Positions 27,176 through 37,027 of a DNA stretch of 64,000 nt are shown here, piece after piece. Made by a program: the position numbers and the translations under genes. Each line of letters opens with the position of its first letter. Within the stretch, counting starts at the first letter, position 1. The notes under the pieces were generated by a model. It was given only the letters and a program-made list of their open reading frames with translations. It was not told where the DNA came from and made no database searches. Source of the stretch: Streptococcus vestibularis (GTDB lineage: Bacteria; Bacillota; Bacilli; Lactobacillales; Streptococcaceae); the NCBI GenBank assembly GCA_010604095.1, contig JAABLG010000002.1:129836-193835 (forward strand). Reading direction: 5' to 3'.

Positions 27176-29083
27176 TTATTTAACTGCGATGAAGTCTGCA
27201 CCTTCAGCAACTGATCCAGTTGCTACTGATGAAACATCTTCGAAGTCTGCAGTATTTGTAACGATTACCATAGTTGTATCGTCAAGTCCTGCACCTGTGA
27301 TAACTGAGCTATCGAAGGTAGCCAAGACATCACCTTTTTTAACACGTTGATTTGCTTGAACTTTAGCATCAAATCCTTTACCGTCAAGTGAGACAGTGTC
27401 GATACCGATGTGGATAAGCACTTCAGCACCTTTATCAGATTTAAGACCGTATGCGTGACCTGTTGGGAAGGCGATTTGCACTTCACCATCAAATGGTGCG
27501 ACTACTTGGTTTCCTGAAGGTTTAATAGCGGCACCTTTACCCATAGCTCCTGATGAGAAGACTGGGTCATTAACATTTTCCAAAGCTACAACTTCACCTT
27601 TAAGTGGTGCAGCGATTGTTTCGGCTTGCAATGCAACTGGAGCTGATTCTGCAGATGCAATATCTTCAGCAACAACTTCTTTTTGAGCTTCAACTTCTTC
27701 CTCTTTGTAACCGAAGATCCAAGTAAGAGCAAAACCAAGAGCAAGTGTTACAAGTACCATGATCACATACTTAAGCACTTGACCGTTAAGGTAAAGAAGA
27801 GTACCAGGAACGATTGTTACACCAAATCCTGTACCAGCGAGGTTAAGGATTGAGGCCAACCAACCACCAGCAGCACCAGCGATAAGACCCATGATAAATG
27901 GTTTACCGAAACGAAGGTTAACCCCGAAGATAGCTGGTTCAGTGATACCAAGTACCGCTGAAAGAGTTGCAGGGAAAGCAAGTGCTTTCAATTTAGCATC
28001 TTTAGTTTTAACACCCACTGCAAGTGTCGCACCAGCTTGGGCAGTCATAGCAGCTGTGATGATAGCGTTAAGTGGGTCTTTACCAGTATTAGCAATGAGG
28101 TTAGCTTCAAGCAAGTTAAAGACGTGGTGAACCCCTGTAACGACGATAACTTGGTGAACTCCACCAAGAACAAGACCTGCAAGACCAAATGGCAAGTTAA
28201 GAATCCACTCTGTACCAGCAAGAACATAGCTTTCAACAGTATGGAAGACAGGACCAATGATAAAGAGGGCCAAAGCTGACATTACTGCGAAGACGATAAG
28301 TGGACGCAAGAGAAGGTCAAGAACGTCTGGAACCCATTTACGAACCCATTGCTCGAACTTAGCACCAAGCAAACCTACGAAGAAGGCTGGAAGCACTGAG
28401 TTTTGGTAACCTACTACTGGAATAAAATCAAAGAAGTAAATTGGTTTAGCAGCACCTGATGCAACATCCCAAGCGTTAGGAAGGGCGTTGTTAACCATCA
28501 TCAAACCAAGAACCAAACCAAGAAGTGGTGAACCACCAAATACGTTAAAGGCTGACCAACAAATCAAGGCTGGGAAGAAGGCGAAGGCTGTATCTGTCAA
28601 TACAACTGTGTAAGTATAGAAATCAGTAGCAGCAAAAGCTTTTGATGTTGTACCGAACAAACCAAGAACTGTATCGTTATTGATTGCTCCACGGATACCC
28701 ATGAAAAGACCAGTCGCTACGATTGCTGGAAGCAATGGAACGAAAACGTCACCGAATGAACGGATAGCACGTTGGAACCAGTTCCCTTGTTTAGCAGCTT
28801 CTGCTTTTTGTTCGTCTTTAGATGCTGTTGGAAGACCTTGAGCAACGACTTCGTCGTAAATCTTGTTAACAGTACCTGTACCAAAAATCATTTGGTATTG
28901 ACCTGAGTTAAAGAAAGCACCTTGAACTTTTTCAATGTTCTCAGCCTTTTCTTTATTGATTTTGTTTTCATCTTTGACCATCACACGTAGACGAGTCGCA
29001 CAGTGAGCAACACTGTTGACGTTTTCACGTCCACCGAGGGCATCGATGACTTCTTTTGCAATTTGTTTGTTATCCATTTGCAA
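27176..29083 (-). CDS. scrA: Sucrose-specific PTS enzyme IIBCA
   Basis: The 635-aa permease imports sucrose as sucrose-6-phosphate. Domain order is IIB (phosphorylated Cys28 in AHCATRLRV), IIC (about ten membrane segments, 105-460, with VLGITEPAIFGVNLR) and a glucose-type IIA at the C-terminus (GHAYGLKSDKGAEVLIHIGIDTV, phosphorylated His558). It is divergent from scrB, with shared LacI-type operators. The family assignment as sucrose-specific rests on domain order and the neighbouring scrB, scrK and scrR. Confidence 0.95.
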   Translation of the reverse strand: MQMDNKQIAKEVIDALGGRENVNSVAHCATRLRVMVKDENKINKEKAENIEKVQGAFFNSGQYQMIFGTGTVNKIYDEVVAQGLPTASKDEQKAEAAKQGNWFQRAIRSFGDVFVPLLPAIVATGLFMGIRGAINNDTVLGLFGTTSKAFAATDFYTYTVVLTDTAFAFFPALICWSAFNVFGGSPLLGLVLGLMMVNNALPNAWDVASGAAKPIYFFDFIPVVGYQNSVLPAFFVGLLGAKFEQWVRKWVPDVLDLLLRPLIVFAVMSALALFIIGPVFHTVESYVLAGTEWILNLPFGLAGLVLGGVHQVIVVTGVHHVFNLLEANLIANTGKDPLNAIITAAMTAQAGATLAVGVKTKDAKLKALAFPATLSAVLGITEPAIFGVNLRFGKPFIMGLIAGAAGGWLASILNLAGTGFGVTIVPGTLLYLNGQVLKYVIMVLVTLALGFALTWIFGYKEEEVEAQKEVVAEDIASAESAPVALQAETIAAPLKGEVVALENVNDPVFSSGAMGKGAAIKPSGNQVVAPFDGEVQIAFPTGHAYGLKSDKGAEVLIHIGIDTVSLDGKGFDAKVQANQRVKKGDVLATFDSSVITGAGLDDTTMVIVTNTADFEDVSSVATGSVAEGADFIAVK

Positions 29084-29107
29084 AATTCTCCTTAATAAAA
29101 TTTGGTA

Positions 29108-29235
29108 TGAAAGCGTTTAGCTTTTCTTTACGATAACTATTTTAGCATCTTTCTGCCATATGTCAACCGTTTAGCATATTTTTTTATTTTTTGTTATAAA
29201 TCGTTGATTTTTATAGGTAAAACGTTTACTATATT
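29108..29235. promoter_or_regulatory. scrA/scrB divergent promoters with three ScrR-type operators
   Basis: Three LacI-type sites are visible: TGAAAGCGTTTAGC (29108-29121), GTCAACCGTTTAGC (29162-29175) and GTAAAACGTTTACT (29217-29230). The scrA promoter on the minus strand is TTGACA (29166-29161), 16 nt, TAAAAT (29144-29139). The middle operator overlaps its -35. For scrB, TTGATT (29204) and TATATT (29230) are only a poor pair; the third operator covers that region. Confidence 0.85.
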
Positions 29236-29265
29236 ATTAACAAATAGATTAGGAGATTACTAAAT

Positions 29266-30708
29266 ATGAATCTACCAACAGAAGTTCGTTACCGTCCATA
29301 CGCAGATTGGACAGACGAAGAAAAAACAAAGATTAGAGAAAATGTCGCTAAATCACCTTGGCGTGCAAGTTACCATATCGAACCAGAAACAGGGCTTCTT
29401 AATGATCCAAACGGTTTTTCTTACTTTAATGGTAAGTTCCAACTTTTCTACCAAAGTTGGCCATTTGGAGCTGCTCATGGTTTGAAACAATGGGTGCATA
29501 CTGAAACTGAAGATTTGGTTCACTTTACAGAAACTGGTGTCAAACTCTTGCCAGACCATGAAAATGATAGCCACGGTGCCTACTCAGGTTCTGCTTATCA
29601 AATCGGTGATAAACTCTTTATCTTCTATACTGGGAACGTTCGTGATGAAAACTGGATTCGTGACCCACGTCAAATCGGCGCTTGGATGGATAAAGACGGC
29701 AAAATCGAAAAATTCGACAAGGTTCTTATCAAACAACCTGCTGACGCTACTGGGCACTTCCGTGACCCTCAAATCTTCGATTACAAGGGACAATTCTACG
29801 CTATCGTAGGTGCTCAAAACCACGATAAACAAGGTTATATCAAACTTTACAAGGCAGTAGACAATGATGTCGAAAACTGGGTTGAGGTTGGTAATCTTGA
29901 CTTTGGTGGCACTGGGTCAGAGTACATGATTGAGTGTCCTAACCTTGTCTTTGTAGATGGCAAACCTGTTCTTCTTTATAGCCCACAAGGTCTTGATAAA
30001 GAAGAACTTGACTATGGCAATATTTACCCTAATACTTATAAGATTTTCCAAGATTTCGACCCTGAGAAACCTGCCCTTGTTGATGGTACGTCAATTATTA
30101 ACTTGGACTACGGGTTCGAAGCTTATGCTACTCAAGGATTTAACACTCCTGATGGTCGTGCCCTTATTGTTAGCTGGATTGGTCTCCCAGACGTGGACTA
30201 TCCAACTGACAAATACGACTACCAAGGTGCTATGAGCTTGGTTAAAGAGTTGTCTATTAAAGATGGCAAACTTTACCAATACCCAGTAGAAGCTATTACA
30301 AGCTTACGTGCTAACCAAGAAGATTTCGCTGAAAAAACAGCTACAACTAATACTTACGAGCTTGAACTTAACTTCCAAGCTAATAGTCAAACCGAGCTTG
30401 TTCTTTTCGCAGACCAAGAAGGAAATGGCTTGTCACTTATCGTTGATACTGAAAACGGAAAAGTTATTCTTGACCGTTCTAAAGCTGGTGAACAGTATGC
30501 TACAGACTTTGGCACAAGCCGTGAATGTACTCTTGAGGCCGGTCAAGCTGCAACAGCAAACATCTTTGTAGATAATTCAATCATTGAAATCTTCTTTAAC
30601 AAAGGTGAAAAGGTCTTCACCAGCCGTGTCTTCCCAAGTGCAGAACAAACTGGTATCAAAGTGGTATCAGGAAAGGTTTCTGGTCACTACTTCGATTTAA
30701 AATACTAA
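29266..30708 (+). CDS. scrB: Sucrose-6-phosphate hydrolase (GH32)
   Basis: The 480-aa intracellular invertase splits sucrose-6-phosphate into glucose-6-phosphate and fructose. GH32 catalytic residues are present: nucleophile Asp47 in LLNDPNGF, transition-state stabiliser Asp167 in FRDPQ and acid/base Glu223 in IECPN. A C-terminal beta-sandwich follows from about 345. TTAGGAGATTACTAAAT precedes the ATG. scrR follows 8 bp after. Confidence 0.97.
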   Translation: MNLPTEVRYRPYADWTDEEKTKIRENVAKSPWRASYHIEPETGLLNDPNGFSYFNGKFQLFYQSWPFGAAHGLKQWVHTETEDLVHFTETGVKLLPDHENDSHGAYSGSAYQIGDKLFIFYTGNVRDENWIRDPRQIGAWMDKDGKIEKFDKVLIKQPADATGHFRDPQIFDYKGQFYAIVGAQNHDKQGYIKLYKAVDNDVENWVEVGNLDFGGTGSEYMIECPNLVFVDGKPVLLYSPQGLDKEELDYGNIYPNTYKIFQDFDPEKPALVDGTSIINLDYGFEAYATQGFNTPDGRALIVSWIGLPDVDYPTDKYDYQGAMSLVKELSIKDGKLYQYPVEAITSLRANQEDFAEKTATTNTYELELNFQANSQTELVLFADQEGNGLSLIVDTENGKVILDRSKAGEQYATDFGTSRECTLEAGQAATANIFVDNSIIEIFFNKGEKVFTSRVFPSAEQTGIKVVSGKVSGHYFDLKY

Positions 30709-30716
30709 GGTGATTT

Positions 30717-31682
30717 ATGGTCGCAAAGCTTACTGACGTTGCCGAACTTGCTGGTGTAAGCCCAACCACAGTTTCCCGCGTCATAAACAAAAAGGGCTAC
30801 CTCTCACAAAAGACCATTGACAAGGTTCACGCTGCTATGCAAGAACTCAACTATAAACCTAATAATTTAGCTCGAGGTCTTCAAGGAAAGTCGGCCAAAC
30901 TTGTTGGTTTGATTTTCCCAAATATTTCCAATATATTTTATGCTGAGCTTATCGAACGCCTTGAGGACGAACTCTTTAAACAAGGTTACAAAACAATCAT
31001 CTGTAACAGTGAGCATGATCCTAACAAGGAAAAAGACTATTTGGAGATGCTTGCCGCCAACCAATGTGATGGCATCATCTCGTCCAGTCACAATCTTGGT
31101 ATCGAAGATTATGAGAAGGTTGAAGCTCCTATTGTCGCCTTCGACCGTAATCTGGCTCCAAAGATCCCCATTATCTCATCCGATAACTTTGAAGGGGGAA
31201 AATTAGCCGCAAGAGCTCTGCTAAAGGCTGGCTGTCAGCGTATTGTCATGATTACAGGCTATGATAATTCTGACTCTCCAACGGGACTTCGACAGCTTGG
31301 TTTTAATTATAAATTGGACAAACAAGGTATTATCTGTCCTGTTCCAAATGATTTGTCGCTCATGCGTCGTGAGATGGAAATCAAATCGATTATTTCTCGT
31401 GAAAAACCAGATGGCATCTTTGTTTCTGATGATTTAACAGCTATCCTAGTTATGAAGGTGGCGAAGCATCTAGGACTTTCTATTCCAGATGATTTAAAAA
31501 TCATTGGTTATGACGGTACTGCCTTTATCCGTCACTTCCACTCCGAACTGGCCACTATCCAGCAACCCTTGGAAGAAATCGCCAAGTTGTGTGTGGAAAT
31601 TCTCCTAAAGAAAATTAAAGGCGAACCCGTTAATCGTGATTATGTACTACCAGTAAACCTCATTTCTGGTGGTAGTATATAA
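30717..31682 (+). CDS. scrR: LacI-family sucrose operon repressor
   Basis: The 321-aa regulator has an N-terminal LacI HTH and hinge (LTDVAELAGVSPTTVSRVIN, 5-24; YKPNNLARGL) and a periplasmic-binding-like effector domain (VGLIFPNISNIFYAEL, DGIISSS, PDGIFVSDD). It is cotranscribed with scrB and should bind the operators at 29108-29235. Confidence 0.95.
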   Translation: MVAKLTDVAELAGVSPTTVSRVINKKGYLSQKTIDKVHAAMQELNYKPNNLARGLQGKSAKLVGLIFPNISNIFYAELIERLEDELFKQGYKTIICNSEHDPNKEKDYLEMLAANQCDGIISSSHNLGIEDYEKVEAPIVAFDRNLAPKIPIISSDNFEGGKLAARALLKAGCQRIVMITGYDNSDSPTGLRQLGFNYKLDKQGIICPVPNDLSLMRREMEIKSIISREKPDGIFVSDDLTAILVMKVAKHLGLSIPDDLKIIGYDGTAFIRHFHSELATIQQPLEEIAKLCVEILLKKIKGEPVNRDYVLPVNLISGGSI

Positions 31683-31684
31683 AG

Positions 31685-31719
31685 AAAAAATCGCAAGAAA
31701 TCTCCACTTGCGATTTTTT
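31685..31719 (+). terminator. Terminator after scrR
   Basis: AAAAATCGCAAG and CTTGCGATTTTTTT form a strong stem with a 9-nt loop and T-tract. Confidence 0.9.
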
Positions 31720-31742
31720 TCTTGTCTAATTTGTAGAAAAAA

Positions 31743-31767
31743 GAAGTTGAAACAGTGCTTCAACTTC
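31743..31767 (-). terminator. Terminator after nusB
   Basis: GAAGTTGAA/TTCAACTTC (9 bp) is followed on the minus strand by TTTTTTC, 7 bp past the nusB stop. Confidence 0.88.
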
Positions 31768-31773
31768 CTTGTC

Positions 31774-32208
31774 TTAGGCTTCATCTGTCACAAACTGGCT
31801 AAGCACACCGTTAATGAACTTAGCAGATGTTTCATCAGAGTATTTTTTAGCAATTTCAATAATTTCATTAATAGCCACACGTCCTGGTGTTTCTTCAAAA
31901 GACGTGATTTCATAGAGTCCCAAACGAAGAAGGGTACGGTCAGTCACAATCAGACGTGAGAGACTCCAACCTTCTTTCAATTTTGCTTCAATCTGACTGT
32001 CAAGTTGAGCCAAATCTCCTCGAACACCAGTAACCAAGTTAAGAAGAAAAGCTGGTACATCAACTTCAGTTTCTTCCCCAATTGGTTTGTCAAAGGTATA
32101 AGCAAAATGCGCTTGTTCTAGGACTTCACCACCAAATTCCAGAGCAAAGAGCGTTTGAAAAGCACGCTCACGAAGGTCACGACGTGAATCTTTAAAGATA
32201 TTAGTCAT
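31774..32208 (-). CDS. nusB: Transcription antitermination protein NusB
   Basis: The 144-aa all-helical protein binds boxA RNA with S10 during rRNA antitermination. Family hallmarks are [18 protein letters not shown] at the N-terminus and [26 protein letters not shown] at the C-terminus. It overlaps asp23 by 8 bp; efp-asp23-nusB is a conserved streptococcal order. Confidence 0.96.
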   Translation of the reverse strand: MTNIFKDSRRDLRERAFQTLFALEFGGEVLEQAHFAYTFDKPIGEETEVDVPAFLLNLVTGVRGDLAQLDSQIEAKLKEGWSLSRLIVTDRTLLRLGLYEITSFEETPGRVAINEIIEIAKKYSDETSAKFINGVLSQFVTDEA

Positions 32209-32590
32209 TCAAAAAATCCTCGTTAAACAATTCAGCCAAGTCTGGTTTTTGTGATTTCTCAGTGACAATAGACTCAACGTGGACGTTAACATCTGAAATT
32301 GCCACTTCGGCCATATCATAGACAGCGGCTTTGACTGCTTTTTGAATCTCAATCGAAACCGCAGGAACATTAACGCCATACTGAAGAGAAACGTAGATAT
32401 CAGCGTTTACTGTACCATCTTCCTCCGTTTGGAGGTAAACACCACGGCCCAAGCTTGTTTTGCTAAGACTGTCAGTGACATTTTTGTTTTGAAGGGCGTA
32501 AACACCTTCCACTTTAGTTGCAGCGATACCTGTAATCACTTCAAGCACACGAGGGGCAATAACGATTTCACCGATATTTTCTGTAGTCAT
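32201..32590 (-). CDS. Asp23/Gls24 family envelope stress protein
   Basis: With the start at 32590 ([13 protein letters not shown]) the protein has 129 aa and shows the Asp23 core: [43 protein letters not shown] longer frame adds residues not seen in the family. Asp23 proteins (YqhY group here) are linked to envelope and lipid homeostasis. It ends inside nusB (8-bp overlap). Confidence 0.9.
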   Translation of the reverse strand: MTTENIGEIVIAPRVLEVITGIAATKVEGVYALQNKNVTDSLSKTSLGRGVYLQTEEDGTVNADIYVSLQYGVNVPAVSIEIQKAVKAAVYDMAEVAISDVNVHVESIVTEKSQKPDLAELFNEDFLND

Positions 32591-32660
32591 CCCATGTTTC
32601 CTTTCCGTTAGTTTGGAAAATAAGGCCTTCAAACCAGTGATTTGAAAGACTTAGTTAGGC

Positions 32661-33221
32661 TTAGGCACGTGATACGTAAGTACCTTCAGCTGTGTTGATA
32701 ACCAATTTTTGACCAGCTTCGATAAAGTCTGGAACGTTAACCACAAGACCAGTTTCAAGTGTTGCAGGTTTACCTGAACCTGTAACTGTCGCACCTTTGA
32801 TTGAAGGTTGTGTTTCAGTAACAGTCAATTCAACAGTTGTTGGTACTTGAACACCGATAACTTCTGTTCCGTAGAATTGAATTTTGACGTCTGAGTTTTC
32901 AAGGACGTATTTCAATTCTTCTTGAACGTTAGCTACTGGAATTTCATATTGGTCATATGTTTCAGTATTCATGAAGTATGCAGTATCATCCATTTGGTAC
33001 AAGTATTGTGCTGGTACTGTTTCGATGATTGCTTGTTCAAATTTTTCTTCTGGACGGTAGCTAGTGTCAAATGTTGACCCAGAACGCACATCACGCAATT
33101 TCATACGCATGATAGTATTACCTTTACCAGGTTTGTGGTGGCTAGCTTCAAGAACTTTGATCAATTTGCCATCATTAGTTACGAAAGTCATACCCGCACG
33201 GAGTTTACTTGCTTCAATCAT
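32661..33221 (-). CDS. efp: Elongation factor P
   Basis: The 186-aa factor rescues ribosomes stalled on polyproline. The three-domain layout and the loop HHKPGKGN with the tip lysine (about Lys33) are visible. The protein ends in the EF-P C-terminal signature region ([26 protein letters not shown]) at normal length. AAAGAGGTATTTAATA precedes the start. Confidence 0.98.
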   Translation of the reverse strand: MIEASKLRAGMTFVTNDGKLIKVLEASHHKPGKGNTIMRMKLRDVRSGSTFDTSYRPEEKFEQAIIETVPAQYLYQMDDTAYFMNTETYDQYEIPVANVQEELKYVLENSDVKIQFYGTEVIGVQVPTTVELTVTETQPSIKGATVTGSGKPATLETGLVVNVPDFIEAGQKLVINTAEGTYVSRA

Positions 33222-33336
33222 TATTAAATACCTCTTTGTAAAAATTATTATCAGTTTATTCTACCATAAATGACAGTAGGGCTCAAATGTTTTATAGAAT
33301 CAGGCCCTAGCCCTAAGCTCTTTACAAAGAAAAGAA

Positions 33337-33792
33337 CTAGTCATCCATTCCCAAACGAACCTCTGGAACATCATGTTGGACATAAGAAACACCCTTTTGC
33401 TGCATCAGTTCCATAGCAAAGCCATGAGGACGATAGTTGGCCTTATAAGTAATCTTAACGATACCAGCCTGCAAGAGAGCTTTAGTACAGTTTATACAAG
33501 GAAAATGCGTCACATAAATCTCTGTATTTTTAGTTGAAATACCTTCTTTAGCGCACTGAATGAGGGCATTCATCTCTGCGTGAACCGTTCTGATACAGTG
33601 GCCATCTTCCATATAGTGACCTACTTCGTTACAGTTATCAGTCTCAGAAACCCCACCGTTATAACCAGTAGCAATAATACGATTATCCTTGACCAAAACA
33701 GCCCCAACATAAGCACGATCACAGGTAGAACGTTTAGAAATTAGCTCAGCATTAGCCATAAAATAGTCTTGCCAAGAAAGACGGTTTGGCAT
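33337..33792 (-). CDS. Deoxycytidylate deaminase (ComEB-like)
   Basis: The start at 33792 ([12 protein letters not shown]) is preceded by TTGGAGGAAAGATTT and gives 151 aa. The zinc deaminase motifs are HAEMNAL (about 83-89) and PCINCTKAL (about 109-117), with an additional zinc site. It converts dCMP to dUMP for dTTP supply. The name ComEB comes from its B. subtilis relative; a competence role is not implied. Confidence 0.93.
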   Translation of the reverse strand: MPNRLSWQDYFMANAELISKRSTCDRAYVGAVLVKDNRIIATGYNGGVSETDNCNEVGHYMEDGHCIRTVHAEMNALIQCAKEGISTKNTEIYVTHFPCINCTKALLQAGIVKITYKANYRPHGFAMELMQQKGVSYVQHDVPEVRLGMDD

Positions 33793-33810
33793 AAATCTTT
33801 CCTCCAAATC

Positions 33811-34872
33811 TTAGAGCACAATCAATTCCTTAGGTGCAAGTGTAATCAACTCACAACCATTCTCAGTGATAATAATGTCATCTTCAATACGAACACCATA
33901 TTTATCAGCCAAATAGACACCTGGTTCATCCGTCAAGACCATACCAGCCTTAATGGTCTCATCAGAATTTCCAAAGTAAGGAATTTCGTGAATGTCAAGG
34001 CCAATACCGTGTCCGATACCATGTGTAAAGTGGGCACCATAGCCCGCTTCAACAATAACGTCACGCGCAACCTTATCATAGTCACGACGTGTCATACCAG
34101 CCTTAGCAGCATCAATCAAAGCCTGATTAGAACGTAAAACAATATCGTAAATCTCACGCTCCTCATCAGTCGTGTCCCCAATATGGATGGTACGAGTCAT
34201 GTCACTAACATAGTGATTGTAGTAACAACCAAAGTCCATCGTCAAGGTCTCACCTGACTGAATAACCTTTTCTGAAGCTACACCGTGAGGCATGGCTGAA
34301 CGATAGCCTGAAGCAATGATAGACTCAAAGGAAGTTCCAGAAGCCCCATACTCACGCATACGAAAATCAAGGAAGTTAGCCACTTGGAGTTCAGTCGTTT
34401 GACCCGGCTTAATAAAATCAAGAACATCTGTGAAAGCACGGTCTGAAATAGAACAAGCCTTACGTATAGTCGCCAATTCTTTATCATCCTTAATCATACG
34501 TAACTCTTCCATAAAGTTATTTTGTGGTGACAAAGTGTAACCTTCAAAAATAGCTTGGAGCCCTTGATAATAAGCGAATGACACCTGATTATCAAAACCG
34601 ATTGTTTCAAGTTTGTCAGCTTCAATCAGTTTAACAATATCTTTAAGGGGGTCTTTACTTTCAATAATATCAAAACCATGCACAGATTGTTTAGCAATAA
34701 GCGTATAACGTGAATCTGTTAAAAAGAGACGACGATTTTTCGTAATGAAAACAGTCGCATTTGTTCCCCAGAAATTCGTCAAATAGTAAATATTATTTTG
34801 TCCTGTCACAAGCAAGGCATCAAGCCCTGATTGGGCAAGTTTAGCATCAAATCGTTCAAGTCTACGTTGCAT
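33811..34872 (-). CDS. Xaa-Pro aminopeptidase/dipeptidase (M24B)
   Basis: The 353-aa metallopeptidase has the creatinase N-domain (RLERFDAKLAQSGLDALLVTG) and all five M24 metal ligands: DFGCYYNHYVSDMTRT (two Asp), HGIGHGIGLDIHE, TDEPGVY and GVRIEDDI. It releases residues next to proline in peptides from milk or saliva proteins. Its own RBS AAAGGAGT and a TATAAT-like box (GGTATAATTAACC) precede it. Confidence 0.94.
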   Translation of the reverse strand: MQRRLERFDAKLAQSGLDALLVTGQNNIYYLTNFWGTNATVFITKNRRLFLTDSRYTLIAKQSVHGFDIIESKDPLKDIVKLIEADKLETIGFDNQVSFAYYQGLQAIFEGYTLSPQNNFMEELRMIKDDKELATIRKACSISDRAFTDVLDFIKPGQTTELQVANFLDFRMREYGASGTSFESIIASGYRSAMPHGVASEKVIQSGETLTMDFGCYYNHYVSDMTRTIHIGDTTDEEREIYDIVLRSNQALIDAAKAGMTRRDYDKVARDVIVEAGYGAHFTHGIGHGIGLDIHEIPYFGNSDETIKAGMVLTDEPGVYLADKYGVRIEDDIIITENGCELITLAPKELIVL

Positions 34873-34971
34873 TATGAATTACTCCTTTGGTATTTTAGGT
34901 TAATTATACCAAATTTTCAGATTTTAAAGGATTAAATTGACATTTTAGCTTGTTTTTTTGAGGTCATAAAG

Positions 34972-34994
34972 AAAAAGCCAGATCAAACTCTGAC
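34972..34994 (-). terminator. Terminator after the bacteriocin-linked ABC permease
   Basis: GTCAGA/TCTGGC stem (34977-34994), followed on the minus strand by TTTTTC. Confidence 0.75.
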
Positions 34995-35004
34995 TTTATT
35001 AGCA

Positions 35005-35727
35005 TTACACAAAGGCTCGCTTTTCGTAGATAGTTGGCATAAAAAGGAGCAAAACCAAAGTCCAAACAAACAAAACAAGGGCTTCGCGAAGATTAAAGAA
35101 CTCTTGACCACTAGTAAAGACTGCTCGCATAAAACTAAATGGCACATAAGTCATCAGCTTAGTCATGGTATCCCCTAAACTAGCCAAATAGAGCGTGAAG
35201 AAAGTCATTCCTGTTACTCCAAAATAAGCCGTTACAAAGGCAGTTAAGGTATTCTTCACAAACAAAACAAGCAAAGAGGAAATCATATAAATAAAGGCTC
35301 CATAGAGTAGGAAATCAATATAGATGTTTCTAATATAATCCCACAAAGGAAAATCTACATGTTGCACAGAATATTTGTAGAAGGCCAACTCCAAAACCAA
35401 AATAGTAGCAGCAACTATAGACAACACAAGGAAACTTAAGAGTTTTCGAAGAATAACCTCGCGTCCAGATAAGGAAGACACACGAATCATATTAATTGTT
35501 CGATTCTGAAATTCTCGTCCAAGACTAGATACTGCTAGATAAGCAAAGACGATATCCACGATAAAGGAATAACTGGCTATAATCGCTGATGGCCCAAGGT
35601 AATCTCCCTTATAGCCATCACATAAGACTACAATTGCACCAATCAAGGCTACCAATCCAAGACAAATAAAGACACTCCTTGTCACACATTCCTGCTTTAA
35701 AAATACCGTTCTCAATTTACTTTTCAT
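35005..35727 (-). CDS. ABC-2 permease, probable bacteriocin self-immunity
   Basis: The start at 35727 (MKSKLRTVFLKQE) has GAGGTG seven nt upstream and gives 240 aa; it overlaps the ATPase gene by 11 bp. Six membrane segments are predicted, in the pattern of BcrB/LanE-type ABC-2 permeases. It pairs with the ATPase 35717-36538 and lies directly downstream of three bacteriocin-like peptide genes on the same strand. Self-protection against these peptides is inference from context. Confidence 0.85.
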   Translation of the reverse strand: MKSKLRTVFLKQECVTRSVFICLGLVALIGAIVVLCDGYKGDYLGPSAIIASYSFIVDIVFAYLAVSSLGREFQNRTINMIRVSSLSGREVILRKLLSFLVLSIVAATILVLELAFYKYSVQHVDFPLWDYIRNIYIDFLLYGAFIYMISSLLVLFVKNTLTAFVTAYFGVTGMTFFTLYLASLGDTMTKLMTYVPFSFMRAVFTSGQEFFNLREALVLFVWTLVLLLFMPTIYEKRAFV

Positions 35728-36538
35728 TGAATAGCACCTCACTTAATCCTTCTTTTTCATAAGTAAAAGGAATTCCCTCCCGATCCATAACCTGCTTAAC
35801 AGCTGCTAATCCTTTGACTAAGATGTCATGCTTTTGTCGTTCAAAAGGTATACCATTTAATTTGAACAGAGATATTAATGACTTCAAACTTAAATCCTCA
35901 GTGTAAATTTTATATTTGGCATTTGCATCATCGTCCAAACAAGTCAATTTGTGATTCTTCAACAAATAGTTTTTTGTACAAACCTGTTCTAGATTGGATA
36001 GGATGTGGCTAGAAATGATAAAAGTTAGACCATGATTTTTAGCTAACCTTTCAATCAAGGCCAGAAGACTATTGATACCATTAGGGTCCAGACCGTTAGT
36101 AGGTTCATCAAGAAGGATAAATTCGTCTGATGCAATTAAAGTGATAAACAAACCTACACGTTGCTTCATCCCCAAGGACAACTTTGAAGCCTTACGCTTG
36201 AGATAGGTTGCTACCTCCAAATCTTCTTTATAGCAATCAATCAATGAATAATCTTTATGATAAAGTCTGCAATAAAACTTAAGGTTAGCTTCAACCGTCA
36301 TGTTGGGATATAAGGCTGGAGCCTCAATCAAGGCACCCACAGTTTGGGTTTTTAAGTCAATAGTTCCATTAGTCCTCTCTAAGATACCCGAAATTAATTT
36401 CATTAAGGTCGTCTTTCCTGCACCATTATTGCCAATCAGCCCAGCAATATCCCCCTTTTCCAAGGTTAACGAGATATCATCCAAGACAGGTTGCTTCCCA
36501 AAACTATAGTTTAACCCTATCACCTCTAGTACTGTCAT
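35717..36538 (-). CDS. BcrA-type ABC ATPase, probable immunity
   Basis: The 273-aa nucleotide-binding protein has Walker A GNNGAGKT (36-43), the atypical signature LSLGMKQRVG (120-129) and Walker B EFILLDEPTNGLDPNG (139-154). LS-x-GM-K-QR is typical of the bacitracin/lantibiotic-protection subgroup (BcrA, LanF). Together with the overlapping permease it should form an exporter protecting the producer. No C39 peptidase domain is present, so it is not the maturation exporter for the double-glycine leaders. Confidence 0.9.
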   Translation of the reverse strand: MTVLEVIGLNYSFGKQPVLDDISLTLEKGDIAGLIGNNGAGKTTLMKLISGILERTNGTIDLKTQTVGALIEAPALYPNMTVEANLKFYCRLYHKDYSLIDCYKEDLEVATYLKRKASKLSLGMKQRVGLFITLIASDEFILLDEPTNGLDPNGINSLLALIERLAKNHGLTFIISSHILSNLEQVCTKNYLLKNHKLTCLDDDANAKYKIYTEDLSLKSLISLFKLNGIPFERQKHDILVKGLAAVKQVMDREGIPFTYEKEGLSEVLFNEK

Positions 36539-36587
36539 GTATTTACCTTTCTTTGTTTAAATATATTTCTAATATAAATCTTTAACA

Positions 36588-36610
36588 TCCAAGTGAATAG
36601 TTCACTTGGA
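36588..36610. repeat. Perfect hairpin between peptide genes and ABC genes
   Basis: TCCAAGTGAA-TAG-TTCACTTGGA is a 10-bp perfect stem. No T-tract follows on either strand, so it is likely an mRNA stability or partial-termination element that sets a lower level for the ABC genes. Confidence 0.6.
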
Positions 36611-36663
36611 CGATGAAAACTTATAACGCTAATTCTTTTTGACTCTCATGAAAATAAGAGTTA

Positions 36664-36828
36664 TTTAATAACCTGCTATCTTATTTTTCTCAGTTTTAAA
36701 ATCTCAACTGCAATATAACTTACTTGTCCAACTCCATAACCAATGTCATATGCTACATTTCCTCCAACAATTTCAGAAAGCTGATCAATAGACAAACAAT
36801 CAAATCTATTCATTGTCATTACATCCAT
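36664..36828 (-). CDS. Double-glycine-leader bacteriocin-like peptide (third in operon)
   Basis: The 54-aa precursor has leader MDVMTMNRFDCLSIDQLSE then IVGG (1-23), with the Leu/Ile spacing of Gly-Gly leaders, and a 31-aa mature part starting NVAYDIGYGVGQVSYIAVE and ending in a basic KLRKNKIAGY tail. AAGGGGAATTTTAT precedes the ATG. It lies 12 bp after the second peptide gene. The mature parts of both share YGVG-x-V, suggesting a two-peptide bacteriocin. An unidentified C39 exporter encoded elsewhere would process it. Confidence 0.8.
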
Positions 36829-36840
36829 ATAAAATTCCCC

Positions 36841-36990
36841 TTAACCTCTAAATCCATCTACAAATCCACGACCAAAATCATAAACCGTGTGAGTAACTAC
36901 TCCGACTCCATATCCCACAGATGAGTAAATACTTCCACCAACTACAATTGCTAAATCTTTAATATCAATTTTTTGAAATGTATTTTTCAT
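36841..36990 (-). CDS. Double-glycine-leader bacteriocin-like peptide (second in operon)
   Basis: The 49-aa precursor has leader MKNTFQKIDIKDLAIVVGG (1-19) and a 30-aa Gly-rich mature peptide beginning SIYSSVGYGVGVVTHTVYD and ending DGFRG. Repeated small-x3-small spacings (GYGVG) are typical of helix-helix contact in two-peptide class IIb bacteriocins. TAGGAGAAAAC gives a strong ribosome site. There are 37 bp to the first peptide gene. Confidence 0.82.
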   Translation of the reverse strand: MKNTFQKIDIKDLAIVVGGSIYSSVGYGVGVVTHTVYDFGRGFVDGFRG

Positions 36991-37027
36991 GTTTTCTCCT
37001 ATTCTTTATTTAATTGACTTCGACTAC

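Noticed and set aside
35717..36538. Bacteriocin maturation exporter
   Set aside because: There is no C39 peptidase domain; the protein is a plain ATPase with a separate permease, so immunity is more likely.
36724..36924. 66-codon plus-strand frame opposite the bacteriocin genes
   Set aside because: It is antisense to two double-glycine peptide genes that have SD sequences, leaders and operon context.
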